Notes: generated from the sequence alone by a model not told the origin. 63,132 bases of DNA from Actinomycetes bacterium (GCA_025356335.1 JANXUF010000106.1:1-63132); one strand, 5' to 3'; positions 1-8,014 are shown, counted from the stretch's first letter. Numbers and translations are program-made.

Positions 1-846
1 AGCGAGGATCAACGGACACGGGGTGGCGACGACGAGCACGGCGATGCCTCGGACAGCGTCACCGCTGATGATCCATGCGAGCGCTGCTACCGCGAACGAC
101 ACGCCGAGGAAGCCGAGCGCGAACCGATCGGCGAGACGCACAAATGGCGAACTCGTCGCCGAAGCCTGTTCGACGAGCCGCACGATGCCGGCATAGGTCG
201 AGTCGGCAGCGCTGGTGGTCGCCACGAGGTCGAATGGGCTACCGGCGTTGACGGCACCACTGCGCACGATGTCTCCGTCGCGCAGTTCGACGGGCAGTGA
301 CTCGCCGGTGAGTGCGCTCTCGTCGATCACCGCAGACGCGCCGGTGACCGTGCCGTCGACCGGGAGCACCTCGCCGGGTCGCACGAGGAGTCGATCACCG
401 ACCGCAACGGCGTCGAGTGACACGTCGACGAGTCCGGCGACGACGTACCGATGGGCGACATGGGCGCCGTGTTGCAGCAGTGCATGCAACTCGCGTTCCG
501 CTCTGCCCTCCGCCCATGCTTCGAGCGCCCGCCCGCTGACGAGCATCACGGTGATCAGCGCGCCGGCGAGGTACTCACCGATTGCCAGCGTCCCGACGAG
601 CGCTGCAAGGGCAATCAGATCGACGCCCAACCGGCGATGCCACATCGCCGTCAGCACCCACGATGCGGCGAGCACCGTCCCGACGAGGGACAGGGAGATC
701 CAGCAGGCGGACGCCACGTTCTCGGCTCCGGCCAGCCGTGAGATGAAGCCGGCGAGGAGGCCGGCAACGGCCACAGCGACGGCAATGGGTAGCGCGCTCC
801 GCTTCACGTTCTTCGGCAAGTTGTGGCCTGACGACGGACTCCTCAT
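1..846 (-). CDS. heavy-metal translocating P1B-type ATPase, N-terminal part (cut by window edge)
   Basis: This is the first 282 residues of a metal-exporting P-type ATPase that runs off the left edge. The frame is open from the ATG at 846 to base 1. Hydrophobic segments lie at about residues 12-30, 40-60 and 65-100. The actuator region shows VRPGEVLPVDG and DESALTGESLPV, and the last visible residues are ATPCPLILA, the CPx metal-binding membrane motif (Cys277). There is no N-terminal HMA domain before the first membrane helix, unlike CopA further along this window. The TPCPL form suggests zinc/cadmium/cobalt-type rather than copper specificity, but this is inference. A DosR-like box lies 36 nt upstream of the start, the same spacing as in other stress genes nearby. 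Confidence 0.9.
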   Translation of the reverse strand, partial: MRSPSSGHNLPKNVKRSALPIAVAVAVAGLLAGFISRLAGAENVASACWISLSLVGTVLAASWVLTAMWHRRLGVDLIALAALVGTLAIGEYLAGALITVMLVSGRALEAWAEGRAERELHALLQHGAHVAHRYVVAGLVDVSLDAVAVGDRLLVRPGEVLPVDGTVTGASAVIDESALTGESLPVELRDGDIVRSGAVNAGSPFDLVATTSAADSTYAGIVRLVEQASATSSPFVRLADRFALGFLGVSFAVAALAWIISGDAVRGIAVLVVATPCPLILA

Positions 847-882
847 CACACCGACTGTGACACGCTGGACAGTTCGTCATCA

Positions 883-896
883 GGGCCGAATGTCAT
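883..896 (-). promoter_or_regulatory. DosR-like box upstream of the P1B ATPase
   Basis: GGGCCGAATGTCAT (plus strand) sits 36 nt before the ATPase start codon. It aligns with the boxes at 2679, 3970 and 6605, all of the form AGGGC-N6-GTC. In the direction of transcription it reads ATGACATTCGGCCC, a partial match to the mycobacterial DosR/DevR core GGGACTTTNGNCCC. Assignment to a DosR-like regulator is inference from position and similarity. Confidence 0.5.
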
Positions 897-950
897 GACG
901 GCTCCCGGCACACAGCTCACGGCGATGTCCATCGTGCTCGGCGAGTCATC

Positions 951-1008
951 GTGTGGGGAAATCGTCGTGTCGGGAAATCGTCGTGTGAGGAAATCGTCGT
1001 GTGAGGAG
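951..1008. repeat. 16-bp tandem repeat, about 3.6 copies
   Basis: The unit GTGTGGGGAAATCGTC occurs at 951-966, 967-982 and 983-998 with one or two changes per copy, and a partial copy follows. It fills part of the 285-bp gap between the divergent ATPase and SRPBCC genes. I see no dyad symmetry in the unit that would make it an operator; it looks like a slipped-strand minisatellite. Confidence 0.85.
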
Positions 1009-1131
1009 TGATCGTGCGGGGCGACTGCGCGGTGTGCTGCTTCGATGAGGTGGTGACCTTGTCCTCTGGCGCTGACGGGGCGAGCCGACGAGGATTGGTG
1101 GGATGGGCGTTATCGACACAGACAGGGTCCG

Positions 1132-1791
1132 ATGAACAGCCGCCGAGGAGCGATGCAGCTGGTCGCCGCCGCCACGATCGCCGTGTCCGTCCGCTCCGGA
1201 CGTCGCGCCCTGCTCGATTGGGGTGCAGATGACGATGAGCGCCGACAGGAGCTGCCGGGTGACGAGGTCATCGGTGACGCCGATCTGGTGTCGACGAGAG
1301 CAATCACGATCAACTGCAGGCCCGCCGAGGTGTGGCCGTGGATTGCCCAGCTCGGACAGGGGCGCGGCGGTTTCTACAGCTACGACGCGATCGAAAACGT
1401 ATTCGGCTGTGAGATGCGCAGCGCTGTCCGCATCCATCCTGAATGGCAGCATCCGCAGGTGGGCGACGACATTCGGCTGCACCCGAACGCTGCGCTTGGC
1501 GTCGCCGTGATGCAGCAGGATCGCGCCCTCGTGCTGCACGGCAGCGTTCCGATCGGGCGAACGCCACCGTTCGATTTCAGTTGGGCCTTCGTGCTGAGTG
1601 CAGCACCGTCCGGCGCGACTCGCCTCATCGTTCGCGGGCGCTACTGCTACCTCCGGTGGTTCGGCGGGCTCATCGTCGAGCCGACCGAACTGGTCAGCTT
1701 TCTGATGAGCCGCAAGATGCTGCACGGCATCCGCCATCGGGCGGAGCATCACGGCGAGCACCATGCACGGCCCTCGACCGTCGGCGGCTAA
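1132..1791 (+). CDS. SRPBCC-family (polyketide cyclase-like) protein
   Basis: A 219-residue protein. The middle contains the block AITINCRPAEVWPWIAQLG followed by GRGGFYSYDAIEN, characteristic of an SRPBCC/START-type ligand-binding subfamily common in actinobacteria. The N-terminus (residues 1-40) is weakly conserved and an ATG at 1153 is an alternative start. The C-terminus is His-rich (HRAEHHGEHH). No catalytic residues can be assigned; such proteins bind hydrophobic ligands in a helix-grip cavity, and the ligand is unknown here. Its stop codon overlaps the stop codon of the convergent universal stress gene (CTAA at 1788-1791), so there is no room for a terminator between the two genes. Confidence 0.8.
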   Translation: MNSRRGAMQLVAAATIAVSVRSGRRALLDWGADDDERRQELPGDEVIGDADLVSTRAITINCRPAEVWPWIAQLGQGRGGFYSYDAIENVFGCEMRSAVRIHPEWQHPQVGDDIRLHPNAALGVAVMQQDRALVLHGSVPIGRTPPFDFSWAFVLSAAPSGATRLIVRGRYCYLRWFGGLIVEPTELVSFLMSRKMLHGIRHRAEHHGEHHARPSTVGG

Positions 1792-2642
1792 CGGACGATG
1801 ATGAGGGGAACGGCGATGCGGTCCATCACGCTGTTCACCGTCGAGCCGATGAGACCTGACGTCAGCGCACCATGGCCCCGCGAGCCGAGCACCAGCAGAT
1901 CGCCGTCACGGACGGCGCCGAGCACGGCGGACGCCGGGCCGTCGTCGACGAGCAGGCCGGTGACATCCACGCCGCAGCGTTCCCGCGCCGCCTCGACCGA
2001 TTCCTCCAATACGCATGCCGCATCGATCTGGGTGAGATCTCTGGCCTGGGAACCTTCGGTGTCCAGCCCGACATATGGATAGTGCCAGCTGTGCACCACG
2101 GTGAGCCCGACCCCGTAGAGATCCGCTTCGTCTGCTGCCCACATCAGCGCCTCGCCGGACGGCACCGAGCCGTCAACACCGACAACGATCCTGTCTGGAC
2201 GACCCCGGGAGGCTGCACCGCGAACCACCGCGACCGGGCAGGGACTGTGGCGGGCGACCGACCTGGCAGTACTCCCCAACCAGAAACTGGCCGTCCGCTG
2301 ATGGCCACTGGAACCGACCACCAGCAGGTCGGCGTGTTCGAGCTCGTCGAGCAACGACGACGACGCAGGGCCGGCCGAGACGACGACATCGATCGCCAAT
2401 CCAGGGTGGCTCGTGGCCAGGGACGCCTTGATTGCCTCGGCCTGCTCATTCGTACAATCCATCATCGTGTCGTAGACGCTGGCGGTGAGCCACGGGCCGG
2501 CCATCGCTCCGGCGACCGGGATCTCGTAGCAACTGACGACACGCAGCGTCGATTTCCTCACGGCAGCCTCGTCCGCAGCCCACAGGACGGCTTCGGTTGA
2601 GGACGGCGTGGCGTTGTACCCGACAACAATCTGATCGTTCAT
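1788..2642 (-). CDS. tandem-domain universal stress protein
   Basis: Two USP domains in one chain of 284 residues. Each ends in the ATP-binding signature G-2x-G-9x-G(S/T): GSSGHQRTASFWLGST in the first half and GSRGHGALTSGLIGST in the second. Both begin with a typical strand, IVVGYNATPSS and IVVGVDGSVPS. Tandem USPs of this size are typical of actinobacteria, where many are induced by hypoxia or nitric oxide. I chose the ATG at 2642 over in-frame ATGs at 2651 and 2654 because the protein fold starts right there and it places the upstream DosR-like box at the same 36-nt distance as in neighbouring genes. Confidence 0.9.
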   Translation of the reverse strand: MNDQIVVGYNATPSSTEAVLWAADEAAVRKSTLRVVSCYEIPVAGAMAGPWLTASVYDTMMDCTNEQAEAIKASLATSHPGLAIDVVVSAGPASSSLLDELEHADLLVVGSSGHQRTASFWLGSTARSVARHSPCPVAVVRGAASRGRPDRIVVGVDGSVPSGEALMWAADEADLYGVGLTVVHSWHYPYVGLDTEGSQARDLTQIDAACVLEESVEAARERCGVDVTGLLVDDGPASAVLGAVRDGDLLVLGSRGHGALTSGLIGSTVNSVMDRIAVPLIIVR

Positions 2643-2678
2643 ACAGTCCATCATCTGCGTTTCGACAGCACTCGGCTA

Positions 2679-2692
2679 GGGCCGTCGGTCAC
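2679..2692 (-). promoter_or_regulatory. DosR-like box upstream of the tandem USP
   Basis: GGGCCGTCGGTCAC lies 36 nt before the USP start at 2642. The context CGGCTAGGGCCGT is identical to that in front of the split-barrel gene at 6567, which is hard to explain by chance and suggests a shared transcription factor. Confidence 0.55.
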
Positions 2693-2714
2693 CCAATCCG
2701 CTGCCAGGTCGATG

Positions 2715-2728
2715 ATGACATTTGACCC
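2715..2728 (+). promoter_or_regulatory. candidate DosR-like box upstream of the first split-barrel gene
   Basis: ATGACATTTGACCC differs at only two positions from the ATPase box in its transcription direction (ATGACATTCGGCCC). It ends 56 nt before the ATG at 2785, about two helical turns further than the minus-strand boxes, so it is weaker evidence than those. Confidence 0.35.
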
Positions 2729-2784
2729 TGGCAGCTGGGAGCACCGCTCGAAGATGATGGGGGAAGCAGTCGTGAAAGGACGCC

Positions 2785-3240
2785 ATGATGAACACCGACC
2801 GATACGCATTGTCGACATGGGAGAGTTTCGAATTGCTGCGCTCCGCTTCGATCGGACGACTGTGCGTCATCGAGCAGGCGTATCCGATTGCCGTCCCTGT
2901 CAACTTCCGGATCGTCGGATCCGGCCACGACAGCCGCATCGTCGTTCGTACGGCCCCAAACAGCCTCATCGGGCGCTATCAGGGACTCGCCTCGCTCGAG
3001 GTCGATGACCTGAAGCTGACCGACGGAACGGCATGGAGTGTGATCGTGCGCGGCACACTATCGAAGGTGCACGAGGGCAACGTGCTCGCCGGCACCGTAT
3101 TACCCGACCCGAAACCGTTGGTATCAGAAGGTCGCCACCTGTGGGTCACGCTGGAGACCTCCTCGATCAGCGGCCGGCGATTCACTGTGCGTCGCTCTGA
3201 CGACGGATTCTCGGTCGATTGGCAGTCGGCCGTTCGCTGA
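2785..3240 (+). CDS. pyridoxamine 5'-phosphate oxidase-like split-barrel protein
   Basis: A 151-residue FMN/F420-binding split-barrel protein. The N-terminal helix-strand block (SFELLRSASIGRLCVIEQAYPIAVPVNF when split at residues 14-41) is the typical opening of PPOX proteins found next to universal stress genes in actinobacteria. Such proteins bind a flavin or deazaflavin; the substrate is unknown. GAAAGGA at 2774-2780 is a good ribosome-binding site and fits the second ATG (2788) slightly better than the first. It is divergent from the USP gene, and a candidate DosR-like box lies upstream. A role in stress or dormancy is inferred from the neighbours only. Confidence 0.8.
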   Translation: MMNTDRYALSTWESFELLRSASIGRLCVIEQAYPIAVPVNFRIVGSGHDSRIVVRTAPNSLIGRYQGLASLEVDDLKLTDGTAWSVIVRGTLSKVHEGNVLAGTVLPDPKPLVSEGRHLWVTLETSSISGRRFTVRRSDDGFSVDWQSAVR

Positions 3241-3251
3241 CTACAAGGTGC

Positions 3252-3932
3252 TCAGCGCAGCGGCGTGAATGGCTGCCATGCATCCGTCTTCGCCGGACCA
3301 GCAACGGAGTCGGCACCCTGACACCGTTCGGCAGTGCAGCCCGCAACAGCGATCGTGACGTCCCTGGATCGTCCGACGGCGATCGCCTCCCGCTCTGATG
3401 CGCTGGCGAGCAGACCGGACATGTCGTCGAGTTCCATCGTGAACTCGACGAGCCCACCCTCGTAGTGCGTGGCCCGACCCAGACCAGCTGTGCCGAAGAC
3501 CAGTCTCATCGGCCCGTTGTCGGGAAGCGTCTGGGCGACCAGACGACGAAGGCCGACGCTTGCGGCGATCACCGCCAGATCCTCGAGCAGCAAGGTGGCG
3601 ACGCCTTCGGCATGATGGTCATCGCCGACGGCAAAGGCGACCTCGGCCTCCTCCGGATTCGTGCCGACGTGATACTCGCCGATGCCGATGAGTTCATCGC
3701 CGATCGAGGCCAACATCGTCACGTGCGACGGTGTCGACACCGAAACGAGTGCCTGCAATTCGCGCTCTGGTATCGATCGTCGGATGCTGAAGAACCGCAA
3801 CCGGGTCGATATGTCGCAGAGACGTACGTAGAACGCTCGTACCCGCTCCTCGTCTCGCGGCGTGGCCGGCGCGATGTGTACGGGATGACCGGTGGACATC
3901 AGCGCACATCGATCGAAGGCGTCGAGCAACAT
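3252..3932 (-). CDS. GNAT-family N-acetyltransferase
   Basis: About 226 residues. The N-terminal half carries a GNAT fold beginning VHIAPATPRDEERVRAFY, followed by STRLRFFSIRR, a block also found in the acetyltransferase domain attached to ADP-forming acyl-CoA synthetases and in the cAMP-regulated mycobacterial protein acetyltransferase. This resemblance suggests a protein lysine acetyltransferase, but that is inference. Residues after about 170 are low in similarity and may be disordered. In-frame ATGs exist at 3977, 3941, 3938, 3932 and 3896. I favour 3932 because an earlier start would overlap the regulatory box at 3970-3983 and this choice keeps the common 37-nt spacing. Confidence 0.75.
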   Translation of the reverse strand: MLLDAFDRCALMSTGHPVHIAPATPRDEERVRAFYVRLCDISTRLRFFSIRRSIPERELQALVSVSTPSHVTMLASIGDELIGIGEYHVGTNPEEAEVAFAVGDDHHAEGVATLLLEDLAVIAASVGLRRLVAQTLPDNGPMRLVFGTAGLGRATHYEGGLVEFTMELDDMSGLLASASEREAIAVGRSRDVTIAVAGCTAERCQGADSVAGPAKTDAWQPFTPLR

Positions 3933-3969
3933 GCCCATCATGATCGGCGTTCCCGACGATTGCCGAGTA

Positions 3970-3983
3970 GGGCACAAAGTCCT
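3970..3983 (-). promoter_or_regulatory. DosR-like box upstream of the GNAT gene
   Basis: GGGCACAAAGTCCT contains the AAAGTCC half-site of the DosR consensus and lies 37 nt before the preferred GNAT start at 3932. A second box follows 22 bp away, centre to centre, which is about two helical turns. Confidence 0.55.
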
Positions 3984-3991
3984 TGCGCATC

Positions 3992-4005
3992 AGGACTATC
4001 GCCCC
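3992..4005 (+). promoter_or_regulatory. second DosR-like box in the GNAT / two-TM protein gap
   Basis: AGGACTATCGCCCC matches the DosR core GGGACTTTNGNCCC at 10 of the 12 defined positions. It lies between divergent genes and could serve the plus-strand gene, the minus-strand gene, or both as a tandem site. Confidence 0.45.
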
Positions 4006-4072
4006 CTGCGCAGCGAACCGAAACTCTTTACGGTGAATGGTGTTGAACCACCTTCACGAAACGAGCTTCACC

Positions 4073-4732
4073 ATGAGCACAGCAATCATCGATTCACCAT
4101 CGAGCGGCGCCGAACCAGCATCGGATCCAATCGTCGTTCTGAGGCGCCGGTCGATCGACACGGTGCTGGTCAGCTTCGGGGTGCTGGCGGCACTCGTGTT
4201 CGCCGTCGCCGGCGGGCTGCTGGCATGGGGCAACCACTTTTCGAGCGACTACGTCACCAAGGAGTTGTCGTCGCAGCACGTCAGTTTCCCTGCAGCGGCG
4301 GGACTCACCGCAGAAGGACGTACCGATCTGCTGGGGCACGCCGGACACGTCGTCAACAACGGTGACGAAGCACAGGCGTACGCCAGCTACATCAATGGCC
4401 ATCTCGCCAAGATCGGCGCCGGGAAGACATTCGCCGATCTGAAAGCTCCACTGGACGCTGCCAACGCCAGCGTTGCTGCAGCCGTCAAGGCGGGTGCAAG
4501 CACCGCTGATGTTGCCGCCCTGCAGACGAAGGCCGACGCCGTCACCAGCACCCGCAACAGCCTCTTCCAGGGTGAGACGCTTCGCGGCCTGCTGCTCTCG
4601 GCCTACGCCTGGGGCAAGGTCGGAACCATCGCCGGTATCGCTGCGATCGCCGCATTCGTCGCCGCTGCACTGATGGCCCTGCTCTCGGTCCTCGGCATCG
4701 TCCACCACACCCGCATGCCGAAGAGGATCTGA
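4073..4732 (+). CDS. two-TM membrane protein of unknown function
   Basis: A protein of 219 residues with one membrane helix near the N-terminus (VLVSFGVLAALVFAVAGGLL), an extracytoplasmic segment of roughly 120 residues rich in Ala and Lys, and a second helix near the C-terminus (IAGIAAIAAFVAAALMALL). Architecture and length resemble uncharacterised actinobacterial membrane proteins found with stress genes; I cannot name a function. The outside segment starts WGNHFSSDYVTKELSSQHV. An upstream in-frame ATG at 4037 would add 12 residues and lies only 31 nt after the DosR-like box at 3992, so that start is possible if the transcript is leaderless. A hairpin terminator follows the stop. Confidence 0.7.
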   Translation: MSTAIIDSPSSGAEPASDPIVVLRRRSIDTVLVSFGVLAALVFAVAGGLLAWGNHFSSDYVTKELSSQHVSFPAAAGLTAEGRTDLLGHAGHVVNNGDEAQAYASYINGHLAKIGAGKTFADLKAPLDAANASVAAAVKAGASTADVAALQTKADAVTSTRNSLFQGETLRGLLLSAYAWGKVGTIAGIAAIAAFVAAALMALLSVLGIVHHTRMPKRI

Positions 4733-4741
4733 TCACATTCT

Positions 4742-4760
4742 CCACAGTCCCCAACTGTGG
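4742..4760 (+). terminator. hairpin after the two-TM gene
   Basis: CCACAGT and ACTGTGG form a perfect 7-bp stem around a CCCCA loop, ten bases after the stop at 4732 and before the CoA-transferase start. There is no U-tract, so it may act as an attenuator or a processing stop instead. Confidence 0.5.
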
Positions 4761-4794
4761 GGCGCAGTAACTCCCTGGCAGTAGTCTCCCCCAC

Positions 4795-6108
4795 ATGAAC
4801 GCCACGGTCGAGTCTCAGCGTGTCGAAGATGCCCGGCGTTCGCGCCGGGCATCTTCCGCGTCCGATGTGCTCGCCCACGTCGGACGGGGCACCGACATCA
4901 TCGTTCCGCTGGCGAACGGCGAGCCGGTCACCGTGCTCGACGCGATCGAGCAGGCAGCCGACACGCTGAGCGGCGTTCGAGTGCATCAGATGCACGTCAG
5001 CCACGACCGCCCCTATCTGCATGGTGTCTACGGCGACCGTCTGCGTCACGTTTCGTATTTCCTGTCCGATGTGACCAGGCCATGTTTCCGCAATGGCACG
5101 ATCGATCTCGTCCCCAACAACTTCAGCGAGATGCGAGCGATCCTCAAGGAACGCACGACCGATCCACTGGTCATCGCCGCCGCCTCGCTGCCGGATCGCC
5201 ACGGCTACTTCAGTCTCGGTGTCAGCGCTGACTATGTGGCGTCGTTCATCGGCAGGGCGAGGTTCTTCCTGGAGACGAATGCCGCCATGCCCCGTACGTT
5301 CGGGCGCAACCAGATCCACATCAGTCAGGTCGTCGGATGGGTCGAGGCCGACTATCCGCTCGTCGAGGTCCGTCCCGCCGATGTCGCAGAGGACGATCGC
5401 CGTATTGCTGCGCTGATCGCCGAACGGGTCCAGAGCGGGGCGACGCTGCAGGTCGGTATCGGCTCGATCCCGAACGCAGTGCTGGCTGCCCTCGGCAACC
5501 ACCAGCGGCTCGGCATCCATACCGAACTGATCTCCGATGGGGTGGTCGACCTCGTCGAAGCCGGCGTCGTCACCGGTGTCGACAAGCAACTGAACCGCAC
5601 CAAGTGCGTCGGCACGTTCGCGCTCGGCACGAAGCGCTTGTACGACTTCCTCGACCAGAACGCAGCGTTCGAGTTCTGGCCGGTGCGCTACGTCAACGAC
5701 CCGCGGGTGATCGCCCAGGAGGACCACTTCGTTTCGATCAACGCGACGATCGCCGTCGATCTGATCGGGCAATGTGCCTCCGAGACCGTGGCCGGCCTGT
5801 ACTACTCGTCGAGTGGCGGCCAGGCGGACTTCGCCAGAGGAGCGATGTACTCCAAGGGCGGCCAGGGTTTCGTGGTGCTGCACTCGACGACGAAACGGGG
5901 CACCGTCTCGAAGATCGTCCCGCGGCTGGCAGCCGGCGACGTCGTCACGACCTTGAAGAACACCGTCGACAAGGTGGTCACCGAATGGGGTGTCGCCGAG
6001 CTACGCGGCAGGACGATCAGGGAACGGGCGACGTCGTTGATCTCCATCGCCCATCCGGATCATCGCCAGTCGCTGACTGCCGAGGCGAAGGTGCTCGGCT
6101 ACGTCTGA
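4795..6108 (+). CDS. acetyl-CoA hydrolase/transferase (CoA-transferase family I, Cat1-like)
   Basis: A 437-residue enzyme of the acetyl-CoA hydrolase/4-hydroxybutyrate CoA-transferase family, of normal length. Visible blocks are GIGSIPNAVLAALG followed by the segment LGIHTELISDG, whose Glu244 matches the catalytic glutamate that forms the CoA-thioester intermediate in 4-hydroxybutyrate CoA-transferase. A C-terminal YYSSSGGQADFARGA segment supports this. The reaction is transfer of CoA between acyl-CoA and acetate or another carboxylate in the cytoplasm; the exact substrate cannot be read from sequence. The N-terminus (residues 1-25) is extra relative to the core. The gene stands alone, behind a hairpin, next to stress proteins, consistent with a role in acetate or energy metabolism under limitation (inference). 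Confidence 0.85.
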   Translation: MNATVESQRVEDARRSRRASSASDVLAHVGRGTDIIVPLANGEPVTVLDAIEQAADTLSGVRVHQMHVSHDRPYLHGVYGDRLRHVSYFLSDVTRPCFRNGTIDLVPNNFSEMRAILKERTTDPLVIAAASLPDRHGYFSLGVSADYVASFIGRARFFLETNAAMPRTFGRNQIHISQVVGWVEADYPLVEVRPADVAEDDRRIAALIAERVQSGATLQVGIGSIPNAVLAALGNHQRLGIHTELISDGVVDLVEAGVVTGVDKQLNRTKCVGTFALGTKRLYDFLDQNAAFEFWPVRYVNDPRVIAQEDHFVSINATIAVDLIGQCASETVAGLYYSSSGGQADFARGAMYSKGGQGFVVLHSTTKRGTVSKIVPRLAAGDVVTTLKNTVDKVVTEWGVAELRGRTIRERATSLISIAHPDHRQSLTAEAKVLGYV

Positions 6109-6150
6109 CAACGCCGCCATAGGTCGACCACGTCCCGGGGTCGACAGCGG

Positions 6151-6567
6151 TCAGCTCGGACTGGCGAACGATCGACCAGTGATGTCGGCGATCTCGATGG
6201 CGATCCAATGACCTTTGTCTCCCGAGGCGACGATCGGGATCCGGGTGCGACGCAATTCCTCGTAGCGGGCGCCGAGCGCAGTCGTGACCTCGCGGGCGTG
6301 GCCGCGAACGAGGACACTCCAGACATACGAACCCTCGTCTCCGTCGACCTCGAAGGCGACAGGGTGCATCGGAATCTTCGAAAGCTTCGTGCCGGCGCCG
6401 GTTCGAAAGGCGACGAGCCCATCGACGTAGGCGTAGTTCACCGGGAGGATCATCGGGAATTCGTCGTCGGCAAAGGCGACGCGGCCGGTGGATTCGCGCG
6501 CCAGCAGGCCGTGGCACTCTTCGAGGCTCAAGGTTTCCATCGACGACGTGAAGTCGAATACTTTCAT
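6151..6567 (-). CDS. pyridoxamine 5'-phosphate oxidase-like split-barrel protein
   Basis: A 138-residue split-barrel flavin/F420-binding protein, the second of this type in the island. The opening METLSLEECHGLLARESTG and the core RVAFADDEFPMILPVNYAY are typical; the family usually has a short helix followed by a barrel strand carrying the cofactor contacts. The C-terminal WIAIEIADITGRSF closes the barrel. The ATG at 6567 was preferred over 6636 because the fold starts shortly after it, a -10-like GATAAT lies 9 nt upstream, and the DosR-like box at 6605 sits 37 nt away, matching the other genes. Cofactor use and substrate are unknown. Confidence 0.85.
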   Translation of the reverse strand: MKVFDFTSSMETLSLEECHGLLARESTGRVAFADDEFPMILPVNYAYVDGLVAFRTGAGTKLSKIPMHPVAFEVDGDEGSYVWSVLVRGHAREVTTALGARYEELRRTRIPIVASGDKGHWIAIEIADITGRSFASPS

Positions 6568-6604
6568 CTGCCCATCATTATCCGGCCGACCGACGTATCG
6601 GCTA

Positions 6605-6618
6605 GGGCCGTGAGTCCC
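6605..6618 (-). promoter_or_regulatory. DosR-like box upstream of the second split-barrel gene
   Basis: GGGCCGTGAGTCCC keeps the exact 8-bp spacing between GGG and CCC seen in the DosR consensus and lies 37 nt before the ATG at 6567. It shares CGGCTAGGGCCGT with the box in front of the tandem USP. Confidence 0.6.
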
Positions 6619-6646
6619 AATGATGCTGCTCGCCATTGTCCGAGGG

Positions 6647-6720
6647 CGATCTCGTTTCTACGGCGATCTCGTTTCTACGGCGATCTCGTTTCTACGGCGA
6701 TCTCGTTTCTACGGCGATCT
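6647..6720. repeat. 17-bp tandem repeat, 4.4 copies, covering the aminotransferase stop codon
   Basis: Four identical copies of CGATCTCGTTTCTACGG occupy 6647-6714, with a partial copy after them. On the minus strand the repeat encodes the last residues of the aminotransferase (VETRSP) and supplies its TAG stop. Because 17 is not a multiple of 3, the frame changes in each copy and the stop is met as soon as the second copy is entered. Confidence 0.95.
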
Positions 6721-8014
6721 CTTCGAGGCAGTCACCGAGTGCATCGAGTACTGCCGCCAGCTGCTCGTCCGTGTGCACGAGGCTGAGGTTGATCATCCCC
6801 CTCGCTGCTGTGTAGACACCGCGTCGGAGCAGCCCGAAGAAGACGAGTTCGAGCAGCGCCGTATCTCCTCGCATCGAGGCGATGACGTCGGTCGGCGGTT
6901 CCGCCACGGCATGAAACGACATCATCGATCCGAAACCGGTCACGCTCATCGGAATGCCGCTGCGAGCGAGCACGGTCGCGACGTCAGCGCGGAATTCGTC
7001 ACCTCGTGACGTATGGGAGACGGCGATCTCCGGCGTGAACACGTCGCCGAGAACGACCGTCCCGGCGGCCATCGAGGCAATGTTGTTGTTGAACGTCCCG
7101 GCATGGCTGATGTACGGGCGGGGCCCGCTCGGTGGATTGCTGTCGTACTGATCCATCAGCTCGGCAGTGCCTCCGAAGGCCCCGAAGGAGAAGCCACCCC
7201 CGATGTATTTGCCGTACGTCGTCAGGTCCGGTTCGGCGTCGAGCAACGCCGCCATGCCACCAGGGCCATGTCGAGATGTCATCACCTCGTCGCAGATGCA
7301 CACCGCCCCGGCTGTCCTCGCGGCAGCGAACACACCCGCCAGAAACCCAGGTGCCGACGGCAGGCACCCACCGGAACCCTGCATCGGCTCGACGAGCACA
7401 GCCGCCAATTCCCGGCGGTGTTGTTCGATCAGCTCCAACGTGCCGGCGAGGTCGTTGTACGGGGCGACGACGAAGTCGTACGGAGCATTCGTCGTCGGCG
7501 ACCCGGTCACGAAGTACAGCACTCCGCCGTGATAGCCGCCGTTGAAGACCATGACCCGGCGACGCCCGGTTGCGTGGATCGCCGTCGTGATCGCCATCAG
7601 ATTGGCCTCCGTCCCGGAGTTCGTGAACCGCACCCGGTCGATCCCGAACCGAGCGCACATCAGACGGGCCAACCGTTCCTCGTACGGATGGATGCCGCCG
7701 ACACTCGTGTTCTCGACGAGCGCCCGCATCACGAACTCGCGCACGCGCCCATCGCTGTGGCCGAGGAGCCCTGCGGTGTAGTCGCCGAGCGCATCGATGT
7801 AGGTGTGCCCGTCGAGATCGGTCAGTGTGGCCTCGGCCCCGCTGGCGAAAGTCAGCGGAAACGGAGCGTGCGTCAACACCGTCCTCGTATGGCCGCCAGG
7901 AAGCACCTCCCGCGCACGCGCGTACTGCAGACGGCTCTGCGGATTGCGGTCAGCGAAGTCCCGGCGCGCTGTGTCGGCGAGTTCGGAGAACGGAGTGGAC
8001 GGCGCAACGGTCAT
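6692..8014 (-). CDS. class III aminotransferase (glutamate-1-semialdehyde aminomutase-like)
   Basis: A 440-residue PLP enzyme. Motifs in order are NSGTEANLMA (residues 132-141), FNGGYHGG, the DEV pair of the PLP-ring contact (Asp242-Glu243) and TYGKYIGGGFSFGAFGG with the Schiff-base Lys269. This set is closest to the glutamate-1-semialdehyde aminomutase branch of class III. It is not next to haem genes, and many paralogues of this branch are amino-acid transaminases or aminomutases in secondary metabolism, so hemL is not assigned. The last six residues are encoded by the tandem repeat at 6647-6720, so the C-terminus has probably been replaced or extended recently. Confidence 0.85.
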   Translation of the reverse strand: MTVAPSTPFSELADTARRDFADRNPQSRLQYARAREVLPGGHTRTVLTHAPFPLTFASGAEATLTDLDGHTYIDALGDYTAGLLGHSDGRVREFVMRALVENTSVGGIHPYEERLARLMCARFGIDRVRFTNSGTEANLMAITTAIHATGRRRVMVFNGGYHGGVLYFVTGSPTTNAPYDFVVAPYNDLAGTLELIEQHRRELAAVLVEPMQGSGGCLPSAPGFLAGVFAAARTAGAVCICDEVMTSRHGPGGMAALLDAEPDLTTYGKYIGGGFSFGAFGGTAELMDQYDSNPPSGPRPYISHAGTFNNNIASMAAGTVVLGDVFTPEIAVSHTSRGDEFRADVATVLARSGIPMSVTGFGSMMSFHAVAEPPTDVIASMRGDTALLELVFFGLLRRGVYTAARGMINLSLVHTDEQLAAVLDALGDCLEEIAVETRSP

